Shown piece by piece: positions 43,349 through 52,076 of a stretch of 64,000 bases of DNA (positions within the stretch are counted from its first letter, which is position 1; the number at the start of each line of letters is the position of its first letter). The stretch spans positions 91,028-155,027 of the forward strand of contig NZ_FRBN01000007.1 in the NCBI RefSeq assembly GCF_900142625.1, read 5' to 3'. Source of the stretch: Roseovarius marisflavi. Lineage in GTDB: Bacteria; Pseudomonadota; Alphaproteobacteria; Rhodobacterales; Rhodobacteraceae. Both the position numbers and the translations under genes were made by a program. The notes beneath the pieces are model-generated. The model saw nothing but the letters and a program-made list of their open reading frames with translations, was not told the origin of the DNA and did not search any database.

Positions 43349-45067
43349 TTACTGCCAGGATTTTATCAGCTCGTCATAGGCGACGGTGACGGGCTCTTCG
43401 TCCTCGTTGGCAAGCTTGGCCTTGGGCGATCCGGGCTGGCTCAGCCAGTATTCCGGGTCCTGCTCGTCGTTGAGCTTGGGACCGACATCACCCTGAATGC
43501 CGGCACGTTCCAGACGGGCAAGCACCTTTTCCTGATCCGCGCAAAGGCTATCAAGCGCCTCTTGCGGGGTCTTTGCGCCCGACATGGCATCGCCGATATT
43601 CTGCCACCAGAGCTGTGCCAGCTTGGGGTAATCGGGCACGTTGGTGCCGGTCGGCGACCACTGCACCCGTGCGGGCGAGCGGTAAAACTCGACCAGACCG
43701 CCAAGCTTGTCGGCGCGGTCAGTAAAGCTCTGATGCTGGATCGTGCTTTCGCGGATAAAGGTCAGGCCGACATGGCTTTTCTTCACATCCACGGTTTTCG
43801 AGGTGATGAACTGGGCATAAAGCCAGGCCGCCTTGGCGCGATCCACCGGCGTCGATTTCATCAAGGTCCAAGAGCCGGCATCCTGATAGCCGATCTTGGT
43901 GCCCTCAGACCAATACGCACCATGCGGGCTTGGGGCCATGCGCCATTTCGGCGTGCCGTCCTCGTTCATCACCGGCAGGTCAGGCTTGACCGTGGCGGCG
44001 GTAAACGCGGTGTACCAGAACATCTGTTGCGCGACATTGCCCTGTGCGGGAATGGGCCCCGCCTCGGAGAAGGTCATGCCGGCGGCGGCGGGCGGTGAAT
44101 ACTTTTCAAGCCATTCAATCGCCTTGGTGACGGCATAAACCGCCGCCGGGCCGTTTGTGGCCCCGCCACGTGCCACGCAAGAGCCCACGGGCTGTGAATT
44201 CTCATTCACCCGAATACCCCATTCGTCGACCGGAAGGCCGTTGGGTTCGCCCTTGTCTCCCATGCCGGCCATCGACATCCACGCATCGGTATAGCGCCAG
44301 CCAAGCGAGGGGTCTTTCTTGCCGTAATCCATGTTGCCAAAGACTTCGCCCTCGACACCCAGATGGCTTAGGTCGCGCCCGGTGAAGAATTCCGCGATAT
44401 CCTCATAGGCCGACCAGTTGACCGGAACCCCAAGGTCATAACCATACTTGGCCTTGAAATCCGCCTTGTTCTTGTCGTCGTTGAACCAGTCATAGCGGAA
44501 CCAGTAGAGGTTCGCGAACTGCTGATCCGGAAGCTGATAGACCTTGCCATCGGGGCCGGTGGTGAACGACAACCCGATGAAATCCTTAAGGTCGAGATTG
44601 GGGTTGGTCACATCCGCCCCCTCGCCCGCCATCCAGTCGGTCAGGTTGCGCGCCTGCTGATAGCGCCAGTGGGTGCCGATCAGGTCAGAGTCGTTGATAT
44701 AGCCGTCATAGATATTCTCGCCCGATTGCATCTGGGTCTGAAGTTTCTCGACAACATCGCCCTCGCCAATAAGGTCATGGGTGATCTTGATGCCGGTAAT
44801 GGCGGTAAAGGCCGGGGCCAGCACCTTGGATTCATAGGAATGGGTGTCGATGGTTTCCGACACCACCTTGATCTCCATCCCCGCCAGCGGTGCTGCGGCG
44901 TCAATAAACCACTGCATCTCGGCCTCTTGATCGGCGCGGCTGAGCGACGAGAGATCGCCGATCTCGCTATCGAGAAACGCCTTGGCGCTCTCCATATCCG
45001 CCAGTGCCGGACCAGCCGCCAAGGCCAGCGCCACCAGCGCGGTTGAGGTTTTCAGTCGAAAGTTCAT
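43349..45067 (-). CDS. glpV: Glycerol ABC transporter substrate-binding protein
   Basis: 572 residues with Sec signal MNFRLKTSTALVALALAAGPALA. Type 1 extracellular solute-binding fold (ITGIKITHDLIGEGDVVEKLQTQMQSGENIYDG...). The protein is longer than sugar-binding relatives, as usual for the GlpV branch, and has LPDQQFANLYWFRYDWF and AVYAVTKAIEWLEKYSPP. It captures glycerol in the periplasm and delivers it to GlpPQ. The order and neighbours match the Rhizobium glpSTPQUV system. Confidence 0.93.
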   Translation of the reverse strand: MNFRLKTSTALVALALAAGPALADMESAKAFLDSEIGDLSSLSRADQEAEMQWFIDAAAPLAGMEIKVVSETIDTHSYESKVLAPAFTAITGIKITHDLIGEGDVVEKLQTQMQSGENIYDGYINDSDLIGTHWRYQQARNLTDWMAGEGADVTNPNLDLKDFIGLSFTTGPDGKVYQLPDQQFANLYWFRYDWFNDDKNKADFKAKYGYDLGVPVNWSAYEDIAEFFTGRDLSHLGVEGEVFGNMDYGKKDPSLGWRYTDAWMSMAGMGDKGEPNGLPVDEWGIRVNENSQPVGSCVARGGATNGPAAVYAVTKAIEWLEKYSPPAAAGMTFSEAGPIPAQGNVAQQMFWYTAFTAATVKPDLPVMNEDGTPKWRMAPSPHGAYWSEGTKIGYQDAGSWTLMKSTPVDRAKAAWLYAQFITSKTVDVKKSHVGLTFIRESTIQHQSFTDRADKLGGLVEFYRSPARVQWSPTGTNVPDYPKLAQLWWQNIGDAMSGAKTPQEALDSLCADQEKVLARLERAGIQGDVGPKLNDEQDPEYWLSQPGSPKAKLANEDEEPVTVAYDELIKSWQ

Positions 45068-45145
45068 CTTGGTTCCTCCCTAGGTCGAACTTCGTTATTT
45101 ATAGTCTCCGGCCGCTCGCGCGCCCGAAGGGTATTCTTCACCGGG

Positions 45146-45418
45146 TCAAACCCAGCGAAACACCGCCGCCGCGTAGATCGCGCAGACGATCATCGCATAG
45201 GGCTGATTTGTGCCCACGAACCCGAGCCAGGCCAGATTGATAAAGGCCGAGCCCAAGAGCGTGATGAAAAGCCGGTCACCGCGCGTGGTCTCAATCCGCA
45301 AAACCCCGACACGCGGCGTCTCGGGGAACTTGATTGCCAGCACCGTGAAAGTGACCAGCAGACAGGCAATCACCCCGAAGAAGATCGCCGTCGGTAGGGT
45401 CCATGCCATCCATTCCAT
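45146..45418 (-). CDS. glpU: Small membrane protein GlpU (DUF2160)
   Basis: 90 residues from MEWMAWTLPTAIFFGVIACLL; an AGGGGGG box precedes this ATG, so the longer frame start is rejected. Three membrane segments, with VGVLRIETTRGDRLFITLLGSAFINLAWLGF as the conserved DUF2160 core. Always found with glycerol ABC genes; the role is unknown and may be in assembly or stability of the permease. Confidence 0.9.
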   Translation of the reverse strand: MEWMAWTLPTAIFFGVIACLLVTFTVLAIKFPETPRVGVLRIETTRGDRLFITLLGSAFINLAWLGFVGTNQPYAMIVCAIYAAAVFRWV

Positions 45419-45490
45419 ATCAAAGCCCCCCTTGAATCGTTGTGAGCGAAGGAACGTCACCCTCGGGATTGTGGTTAACAAACCGTTTCA

Positions 45491-46312
45491 TCACACCCTC
45501 CCCAGGGCAAAGCCCTTGGCGATGTAGTTGCGCACGAAATAGATCACCAAAGCCCCTGGCACGATGGTCAGAACCCCGGCGGCGGCGAGCACGCCCCAGT
45601 CAAGACCAGAGGCCGATACGGTGCGGGTCATGGTGGCGGCGATGGGCTTGGCGTCCACGCTCGTCAGGGTGCGCGACAACAGCAATTCGACCCATGAGAA
45701 CATAAAGCAGAAGAACGCCGCGACGCCGACACCGCTGGCGATCAGCGGCATGAAAATCTTGATGAAAAACCGCCCGAAGCTATAGCCGTCGATATAGGCG
45801 GTCTCGTCGATTTCACGCGGCACGCCGCGCATGAACCCCTCAAGAATCCACACCGCCAAAGGCACGTTAAACAGGCAATGCGCAAGCGCCACCGCGATAT
45901 GTGTGTCGAACAAGCCGACGCTTGAATAAAGCTGAAAGAACGGCAAGGCAAAGACCGCAGGCGGCGCCATCCGGTTGGTCAAAAGCCAAAAGAACAGGTG
46001 CTTGTCGCCCATGAAGCTGTAACGGCTGAATGCATAGGCCGCCGGCAGGGCCACGGTGATCGAAATCACCGTGTTCATCACCACGTAAATCAGCGAATTC
46101 ACATAGCCCATATACCAGCTGGCATCGGTCAGGATGGTCGCATAATTGGCAAACGTCAGGTTCTGCGGCCAGAGCGAAAACACCCCAAGGATTTCGTCAT
46201 TGGTCTTGAGGCTCATGTTGATCAGCCAATAGATCGGCAACATCAGGAACAACAGGTAAAGCCCCATGACGATGGCCTTGCCATTGAGACGCGAAGCGTT
46301 TGCAGCAGCCAT
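45491..46312 (-). CDS. glpQ: Glycerol ABC transporter permease GlpQ
   Basis: 273 residues, six membrane helices, MalG-like. The EAA loop reads EGFMRGVPREIDETAYIDGYSFGRFFIKIFMPLI, which docks on the ATPases. Start codon overlaps the glpP stop (ATGA). Confidence 0.94.
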   Translation of the reverse strand: MAAANASRLNGKAIVMGLYLLFLMLPIYWLINMSLKTNDEILGVFSLWPQNLTFANYATILTDASWYMGYVNSLIYVVMNTVISITVALPAAYAFSRYSFMGDKHLFFWLLTNRMAPPAVFALPFFQLYSSVGLFDTHIAVALAHCLFNVPLAVWILEGFMRGVPREIDETAYIDGYSFGRFFIKIFMPLIASGVGVAAFFCFMFSWVELLLSRTLTSVDAKPIAATMTRTVSASGLDWGVLAAAGVLTIVPGALVIYFVRNYIAKGFALGRV

Positions 46313-47184
46313 CAGTTCCCCTCCCGCTTATCAAGGTTGACCATGACGGTGTAAAACACCCATGAAATCAGCAGGATCACCAGAAAATACATGATCGAGA
46401 ATGCCGCCGCCGGGCCAAGGTCAAACTGACCAAGCGCCATTTTCACAAGGTCGATACTGAGGAAGGTCGTGGCATTGCCCGGCCCGCCGCCGGTCACCAC
46501 AAAGGGCTCTGTGTAGATCATGAAACTATCCATGAAGCGCAACAGAATGGCGATCATCAGAACACCGGCCATTTTCGGCAGTTCGATATAGCGAAACACC
46601 GCCCAACGGCTCGCCTGATCAATCTTGGCCGCCTGATAATAGGCATCGGGGATAGATTGAAGCCCGGCATAGGCCAGAAGCGCCACAAGCGAGGTCCAGT
46701 GCCAGACATCCATCACGATCACGGTGATCCATGCGGCGGTTATATCCTGCGTGTAATTATAGGAAACCCCTATCTTATCAAGGGCATAGCCCAAAAGCCC
46801 AATATCGACCCGGCCGAAAATCTGCCAGATGGTGCCAACCACGTTCCACGGGATCAACAGCGGCAAAGACATCAGCACAAGGCAGAGCGAGGCCCAGAAC
46901 CCTCTCTTCGGCATGTTGAGCGCCACGAAAATCCCGAGCGGAATTTCAATCGCCAGAATGATCGCCGAAAACGCCGCCTGTCGCGCAAGCGCATCCCACA
47001 TTCTCTCGGAGCTTAGCATGTCGTCGAACCATTCAAGCCCGGCCCAGAAAAACTGATTATTTCCGAAGGTATCCTGCACCGAATAATTGACCACGGTCAT
47101 CAGCGGAATAACGGCGGAAAATGCCACCAGGACAAGCACCGGAAGCACCAGAAACCACGCCTTTTGATTGACGGTCTTGTCCAT
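46312..47184 (-). CDS. glpP: Glycerol ABC transporter permease GlpP
   Basis: 290 residues, MalF-like with six helices. The EAA loop is AGLQSIPDAYYQAAKIDQASRWAVFRYIELPKM. The conserved PLIPWNVVGTIWQIFG and GGPGNATTFLSIDLVKMALGQFDLGPAAAFS are typical of sugar/polyol permeases. Its start shares one base with the glpT stop. Confidence 0.94.
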   Translation of the reverse strand: MDKTVNQKAWFLVLPVLVLVAFSAVIPLMTVVNYSVQDTFGNNQFFWAGLEWFDDMLSSERMWDALARQAAFSAIILAIEIPLGIFVALNMPKRGFWASLCLVLMSLPLLIPWNVVGTIWQIFGRVDIGLLGYALDKIGVSYNYTQDITAAWITVIVMDVWHWTSLVALLAYAGLQSIPDAYYQAAKIDQASRWAVFRYIELPKMAGVLMIAILLRFMDSFMIYTEPFVVTGGGPGNATTFLSIDLVKMALGQFDLGPAAAFSIMYFLVILLISWVFYTVMVNLDKREGN

Positions 47185-48278
47185 TACGCGGCCTCTTCTG
47201 CGGGGGATTTCGGGCTGACGCGCCAGTCGTCGGCATAGACATTGATCGCGCGCGGATCAAAGATCAGTTGCGTCATATCGGGCGAAATGGCCTGACCCTC
47301 GGCGGCGATCACATTGATCTCGGCGCCCTGAAAATCACAGCGCAGGATCTTGTGGCGCCCCACATCCTCGACCCGGCGCACAGTGACGGCAAGGCCCGTA
47401 TCCCCGGCCGCCAAAGTCACGAATTCGGGGCGCACGCCGATCTGAATCCGACCCTTGGGGCGGCCATAATCGGCGCCAAGCGCCACCTCGGTGCCCGCCA
47501 CAATCGCGGTTGTGCCGCTTACCTCGGCGTCTAAAAGGTTCATGCCGGGGCTGCCGATGAAATAGCCCACGAAGGTATGTTCGGGGCGCTCAAACAACTC
47601 TTGCGGCGTGCCCATCTGCACCACCCGCCCGTCATGCATCACCACCACCTTATCGGCAAATGTCAGCGCCTCGGTCTGGTCATGGGTGACATAGATCATC
47701 GTATGGCCAAACTCGTGATGCAGCGCCTTGAGCTGGGTGCGCAATTCCCATTTCATATGCGGGTCGATCACCGTCAGCGGCTCGTCAAACAAAAGCGCGT
47801 TGACATCCTCGCGCACCATGCCGCGGCCAAGCGAGATCTTCTGCTTGGCATCCGCCGTCAACCCGCGCGCCTTGCGGTTCAACTCGGCCTCCATGCCGAT
47901 CATGGCGGCAATCGCCTGCACCCGGTCGCGGATATAATCGGGCGACGCGCCCCGGTTCTTGAGCGGAAAGGCAAGGTTGTCGCGGACAGTCATCGTGTCG
48001 TAGACCACCGGAAACTGAAACACCTGCGCGATATTGCGCGCGGCGGTGGCCTGCGCGGTGACGTCGTGATCGTTGAACAGGATGCGCCCCTGTGAGGGAT
48101 GCAACAGCCCCGAGATGATGTTCAGAAGCGTGGACTTGCCACAGCCCGACGCCCCCAAAAGCGCGTAAGCCTCGCCATCGGCCCAGACGTGGTTAAGCTC
48201 CTTGAGGGCATAATCGCCCTCGCCCGCCGGTTTGGGCAGATAGCTATGGGCCAGATTATCAAGCGTGATTTTTGCCAT
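47184..48278 (-). CDS. glpT: Glycerol ABC transporter ATPase GlpT
   Basis: 364 residues. Walker A LLGASGCGKSTLLNIISGL, Q-loop AQVFQFPVVYD, Walker B ALLFDEPLTVIDPHMKW and switch His in YVTHDQTEALTFADKVVVM are intact. The ABC signature is degenerate (TADAKQKISLGRG instead of LSGGQ). A C-terminal TOBE-like domain follows. It pairs with GlpS. Not to be confused with the glycerol-3-phosphate antiporter also called GlpT in E. coli. Confidence 0.93.
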   Translation of the reverse strand: MAKITLDNLAHSYLPKPAGEGDYALKELNHVWADGEAYALLGASGCGKSTLLNIISGLLHPSQGRILFNDHDVTAQATAARNIAQVFQFPVVYDTMTVRDNLAFPLKNRGASPDYIRDRVQAIAAMIGMEAELNRKARGLTADAKQKISLGRGMVREDVNALLFDEPLTVIDPHMKWELRTQLKALHHEFGHTMIYVTHDQTEALTFADKVVVMHDGRVVQMGTPQELFERPEHTFVGYFIGSPGMNLLDAEVSGTTAIVAGTEVALGADYGRPKGRIQIGVRPEFVTLAAGDTGLAVTVRRVEDVGRHKILRCDFQGAEINVIAAEGQAISPDMTQLIFDPRAINVYADDWRVSPKSPAEEAA

Positions 48279-48287
48279 GTTCCCCCC

Positions 48288-49376
48288 TCATGCCGCCAAA
48301 GCATAGGCCGCAGGGGCCACAAGCGCGCCGTCTTGGGCAAAGACATAGACATGGGCCGGATCAAGATAGACCCGAAGCGCCGCCCCGAGTTTCAGATCGC
48401 GCACGCCATGCACAAGCCCGACCCACCGCGCGCCGTGATGATCAAGATGCACAAAGGTCTCCGAGCCGGTGATCTCGGTCACGCTCAGGTGCGCGTCAAA
48501 CACAAGGCTGTCACCGCCCTGTTGTTCCAGCTCAAGGTGGTTGGGCCGAAACCCCGCCAGATACGGTCCGTCGCCCAAATCGGCCATGCTACCGATAGCG
48601 GGGGCGGATTGGCCGTCGCCGAAAAGAATACGATCCCCCGCCTTGGTGACCTCAAGAAAATTCATCGGCGGATCGCTAAAGACCCGCGCGGTGGTGGCAT
48701 CATTCGGGCGGCGATAGACCCCCGGCGTCGGGCCGAATTGCGTGACCCGCCCTTCCCAGAGGGTGGCGGTATTGCCGCCCAGCAAAAGCGCCTCTTCGGG
48801 TTCGGTGGTGGCATAGACAAAGATGCTTCCGGCCGCCTCGAAAATCTTGGGGATCTCGGCGCGCAATTCTTCGCGCAGCTTGTAATCAAGGTTCGCCAAG
48901 GGTTCATCCAGCAACACAAGCCCGGCATCCTTGACCAATGCGCGCGCCAGGGCGCAGCGCTGTTGCTGCCCACCAGACAGCTCAAGCGGCTTGCGATCAA
49001 GCATCGGCGAGAGCTGCATAAGATCGGCGGTGTTGCGCACGGCGGCGTCAATCTCTGCCGACGTCTTGCCCATAAGGCGCATCGGCGAGGCGATGTTGTC
49101 ATAGACCGTCATCGACGGATAATTGATGAACTGCTGATAGACCATGGCGACGCGGCGATCCTGCACGCGCATGCCGGTTACGTCCTGGCCCTGCCAAATA
49201 ATGCGCCCGGTGTCGGGCACATCCAGCCCCGCCATAAGCCGCATGAGCGAGGTTTTCCCCGACGATGTCGGCCCCAGCAGCACGTTCATCGTGCCCGCCT
49301 CAAGCGTGAGGTCGGTGGGATGGATATGCACCCGCCCATTCGCCGACTTCGATACGCCCTTAAGTTCAAGCGTCAT
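48288..49376 (-). CDS. glpS: Glycerol ABC transporter ATPase GlpS
   Basis: 362 residues from MTLELKGVSKSANGRVHIH. Walker A LLGPTSSGKTSLMRLMAGL, signature LSGGQQQRCALARALV and Walker B LVLLDEPLANLDYKLREEL are canonical. The switch histidine is missing: Y-A-T-T-E-P-E-E-A-L replaces Y-V-T-H-D-x-x-E-A-L. This is the reciprocal of GlpT, so the heterodimer should have one complete and one degenerate ATP site. The distance to glpT is 9 bp and to glpD 16 bp. Confidence 0.93.
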   Translation of the reverse strand: MTLELKGVSKSANGRVHIHPTDLTLEAGTMNVLLGPTSSGKTSLMRLMAGLDVPDTGRIIWQGQDVTGMRVQDRRVAMVYQQFINYPSMTVYDNIASPMRLMGKTSAEIDAAVRNTADLMQLSPMLDRKPLELSGGQQQRCALARALVKDAGLVLLDEPLANLDYKLREELRAEIPKIFEAAGSIFVYATTEPEEALLLGGNTATLWEGRVTQFGPTPGVYRRPNDATTARVFSDPPMNFLEVTKAGDRILFGDGQSAPAIGSMADLGDGPYLAGFRPNHLELEQQGGDSLVFDAHLSVTEITGSETFVHLDHHGARWVGLVHGVRDLKLGAALRVYLDPAHVYVFAQDGALVAPAAYALAA

Positions 49377-49392
49377 TGATCCAAACCCTTGT

Positions 49393-51000
49393 TCATCCCT
49401 TGGCCACCGCACGCGCGCCGGCGCTGCGCCGTTCCTGCTTCATCCAATCGTCAAGCGCGGCAATCTGCGCCTCGCTCATCCGCAGGCCCAGCCGCGTGCG
49501 CCGCCAGACCACATCGGCGGCCTCGCGGGCGAATTCGCGGTTCATCTGCCAACGCACCTCGGCCCCCGTCAGGGTGGCGCCAAAATCCGGGCCAAGATCA
49601 CCGGCCTCGCGCGCATCGCCAAGGATATCCACCGCCTCGCTGCCATATGCGCGCACAAGACGGCGCGCCCAAGACGTGCTCAGGAAAGGATAGCCCCGTT
49701 GCAGGCCTATCACCAACCCCTCAACCCCATCGACCGGAAAATCCCCGCCCGGAAGGGCCACGCCCGCCGTCCAGCCGTCCGTTGCGCCGGGAAAATGCGG
49801 CGCGAGCTTGGCCAGGGCCGCCTCGGCCAGCTTGCGATAGGTGGTGATCTTGCCGCCAAACACATTCAAAAGCGGCGCGCCGTTCGTGTCATCCAGCGAC
49901 AGCACATAATCGCGCGTCGCCGCCGTGGCCGATTTCGCGCCGTCGTCATAAAGCGGGCGCACGCCCGAATAGGTCCAGACGATATCGTCGGTCGTCACCG
50001 GAACCTTGAAATATTCGCTGGCGAACCGGCACAGGTACGCGGCCTCTTCCGGCGTGCACTCCGGCTTTTGGCTGGCATCTTGATGCTCGGCGTCGGTGGT
50101 GCCAATCAGGGTAAAGTCATTCTCATAGGGAATGGCGAAAATGATCCGCCCGTCCGCGCCCTGAAAGAAATAGCATTTGTCGTGATCAAACAACCGCTTG
50201 GTCACGATATGGCTGCCGCGCACAAGCCGCACGCCTTCGGTCGAATTCAGCCGGAGCGTGCCTGAGATCACATCCTTGACCCATGGCCCAGCCGCATTCA
50301 CAAGGGCGCGCGCACGCAAGCTGCTGCGATGGCCGGTCTCTTGATCGACCAGCGTGATGCGCCACAAATCACCGACCCGCTCGGCCGACTGCACCTTGGT
50401 GCGGGTGCGGATCACCGCGCCGCGCGCCGCCGCGTCGCGCGCGTTCAGCACCACGAGGCGGCTATCCTCGATCCAGCAGTCGGAATATTCAAACGCGCGG
50501 GCGAACTTGTCCTTGAGCGGTAGCCCCTCGGGCACGCGCGTCAGATCAAGCATTGTCGTGCCGGGCAAAATCTTGCGCCCGCCAAGGTGGTCATAAAGAA
50601 ACAACCCAAGCCGGATAAGCCAGGCCGGACGCCGCCCCTTCATCCAGGGCATCACCAGATTGAGAATGCGCGAGGCCGGTGTCTCGCCTTCAAAGCGCAT
50701 GTCCTTGTGATAGGGCAGCACAAAGCGCATCGGCCAACTGATATGCGGCATCGCCCTGAGCAGGGTTTCGCGCTCGATCAGGGCCTCGCGCACAAGCCGG
50801 ATTTCGAAATATTCAAGATAGCGCAAACCGCCGTGAAACAGCTTGGTCGAGGCCGAAGAGGTCGCCGATGCCAGATCGTTCATCTCGGCCAGTTCGACCG
50901 ACAACCCACGCCCCGCCGCATCGCGCGCAATGCCACAGCCATTGATCCCGCCGCCAATGACGAACAGATCGACAATCCTGTCTGCGTTGGCATCCGGCAC
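49393..51000 (-). CDS. glpD: Aerobic glycerol-3-phosphate dehydrogenase
   Basis: 535 residues. I choose the GTG at 51000 because GTGGGGGG lies six bases upstream and the protein then starts close to the FAD motif DLFVIGGGINGCGIARDAAGRG. Other family motifs: SSASTKLFHGGLRYLEYFEIRLVREAL, NAAGPWVKDV, TLIGTTDAEH and NVFGGKITTYRKLAE. Membrane-associated flavoprotein that oxidises glycerol 3-phosphate to dihydroxyacetone phosphate and feeds quinone. First gene of the operon, divergent from glpR. Confidence 0.95.
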   Translation of the reverse strand: MPDANADRIVDLFVIGGGINGCGIARDAAGRGLSVELAEMNDLASATSSASTKLFHGGLRYLEYFEIRLVREALIERETLLRAMPHISWPMRFVLPYHKDMRFEGETPASRILNLVMPWMKGRRPAWLIRLGLFLYDHLGGRKILPGTTMLDLTRVPEGLPLKDKFARAFEYSDCWIEDSRLVVLNARDAAARGAVIRTRTKVQSAERVGDLWRITLVDQETGHRSSLRARALVNAAGPWVKDVISGTLRLNSTEGVRLVRGSHIVTKRLFDHDKCYFFQGADGRIIFAIPYENDFTLIGTTDAEHQDASQKPECTPEEAAYLCRFASEYFKVPVTTDDIVWTYSGVRPLYDDGAKSATAATRDYVLSLDDTNGAPLLNVFGGKITTYRKLAEAALAKLAPHFPGATDGWTAGVALPGGDFPVDGVEGLVIGLQRGYPFLSTSWARRLVRAYGSEAVDILGDAREAGDLGPDFGATLTGAEVRWQMNREFAREAADVVWRRTRLGLRMSEAQIAALDDWMKQERRSAGARAVAKG

Positions 51001-51290
51001 CGATTTCCCCCCACGATATGCCCCAAAGCGAACCACCAATCCGCCCAACCGTCAAGAAAAGAATATTCGTTTGCGTTCCATTTTTCCCGCATTGATTGTT
51101 TTCATTGTTTTTTAGCAGAGCTACCGCACCCACCCTTGCGCCACTTGGGTCTCGCCCACCTGCTTGACGCTGCGTTACCCCGCTTGATTCGTCGCCGGAC
51201 ACGGCGATTTCAGAGTTGCCGATGCCCCATCCCCTTGCGCGGCGGACAAAAACGAACATAATCGAACGAAACCTAGCCAAGGACAGCCGC
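51001..51290. promoter_or_regulatory. glpD/glpR divergent control region with two GlpR-type operator candidates
   Basis: Near glpD, ATTCGTTTGCGTTCC (51065-51079) is followed by T-rich sequence. Near glpR, AACGAACATAATCGAACGAAA (51251-51271, shown in part) contains direct CGAAC repeats nine bases apart. DeoR-type GlpR proteins of alphaproteobacteria recognise TTCGTT/CGAA-rich sites. Each box is close to one of the divergent starts. The region between is GC-rich without a gene. Confidence 0.5.
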
Positions 51291-52076
51291 ATGTCACAAA
51301 GCTTTCGCCAACCCGACATCCTCGAAATCGCGCGCGCCGAGGGCAAGGTGACCGTCGAGGGGCTGGCAGAGCGTTTTGACGTCACGGTTCAGACCATCCG
51401 CCGCGACCTGACCGAGCTTGCCAGTGCGGGCAAGCTTGAGCGGGTGCATGGCGGTGCGATCCTGCCCTCGGGCGTCAACAATATCCTCTACGAGGAACGC
51501 CGCCGCCTGAACGAAGCCGCCAAGACCGCCATCGCGCGCGCCTGTGCCGCCGCGATCCCCGACGAGGCCTCGGTGTTCCTTGATATCGGCACCACGACCG
51601 AGGCAGTCGCGCGCGAATTGCTTGATCATCGCAATCTGATGGTGGTCACCAACAACATGAACGTGGCACAGATCCTTCTGGCGAACAAATCCTGCAACAT
51701 CGTGGTCGCGGGCGGTGCCCTGCGGCGGGCCGATAACGGGCTCGTCGGCAATCTGACGGCGCGCACCATCGAGAATTTCAAGTTCGACTACGCGATCCTT
51801 GGATGCTCGGCGATGGACGTCGATGGCGACCTGCTTGATTTCGACATTCAGGAGGTCGTCGTCGGCCAAACCCTTCTCAACCGCTCGCGCGAGGTGTTTC
51901 TGGTCGCCGACGCTTCTAAGTTCCAGCGCAGCGCGCCGGTGCGGATCGGTTCGCTGCGTGATGTGCATCAGGTGTTCACCGACCAGCCCCTGCCGCCGCG
52001 CCTTGCCGAGCAATGCACCGGCTGGGGCACACGCGTGCATGTGACTGGCCCCGCCCCCGACGAGCCCAGCCCCTAA
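51291..52076 (+). CDS. glpR: DeoR-family repressor of glycerol catabolism
   Basis: 261 residues from MSQSFRQPDILEIARAEG. N-terminal DeoR helix-turn-helix: GKVTVEGLAERFDVTVQTIRRDLTEL, then LERVHGGAI. Effector domain with DIGTTTEAVARELLDHRNLMVVTNN, VAGGALRRADNGLVG and LVADASKFQRSAPVRIGSL, close to GlpR, which responds to glycerol 3-phosphate. Its stop overlaps that of the MoeA fusion on the other strand. Confidence 0.9.
   Translation: MSQSFRQPDILEIARAEGKVTVEGLAERFDVTVQTIRRDLTELASAGKLERVHGGAILPSGVNNILYEERRRLNEAAKTAIARACAAAIPDEASVFLDIGTTTEAVARELLDHRNLMVVTNNMNVAQILLANKSCNIVVAGGALRRADNGLVGNLTARTIENFKFDYAILGCSAMDVDGDLLDFDIQEVVVGQTLLNRSREVFLVADASKFQRSAPVRIGSLRDVHQVFTDQPLPPRLAEQCTGWGTRVHVTGPAPDEPSP

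Noticed and set aside
43349..49376. Maltose- or sorbitol-type sugar ABC transporter
   Set aside because: DUF2160 gene, glpD, glpK and glpR neighbours and the paired GlpS/GlpT ATPases identify a glycerol system.
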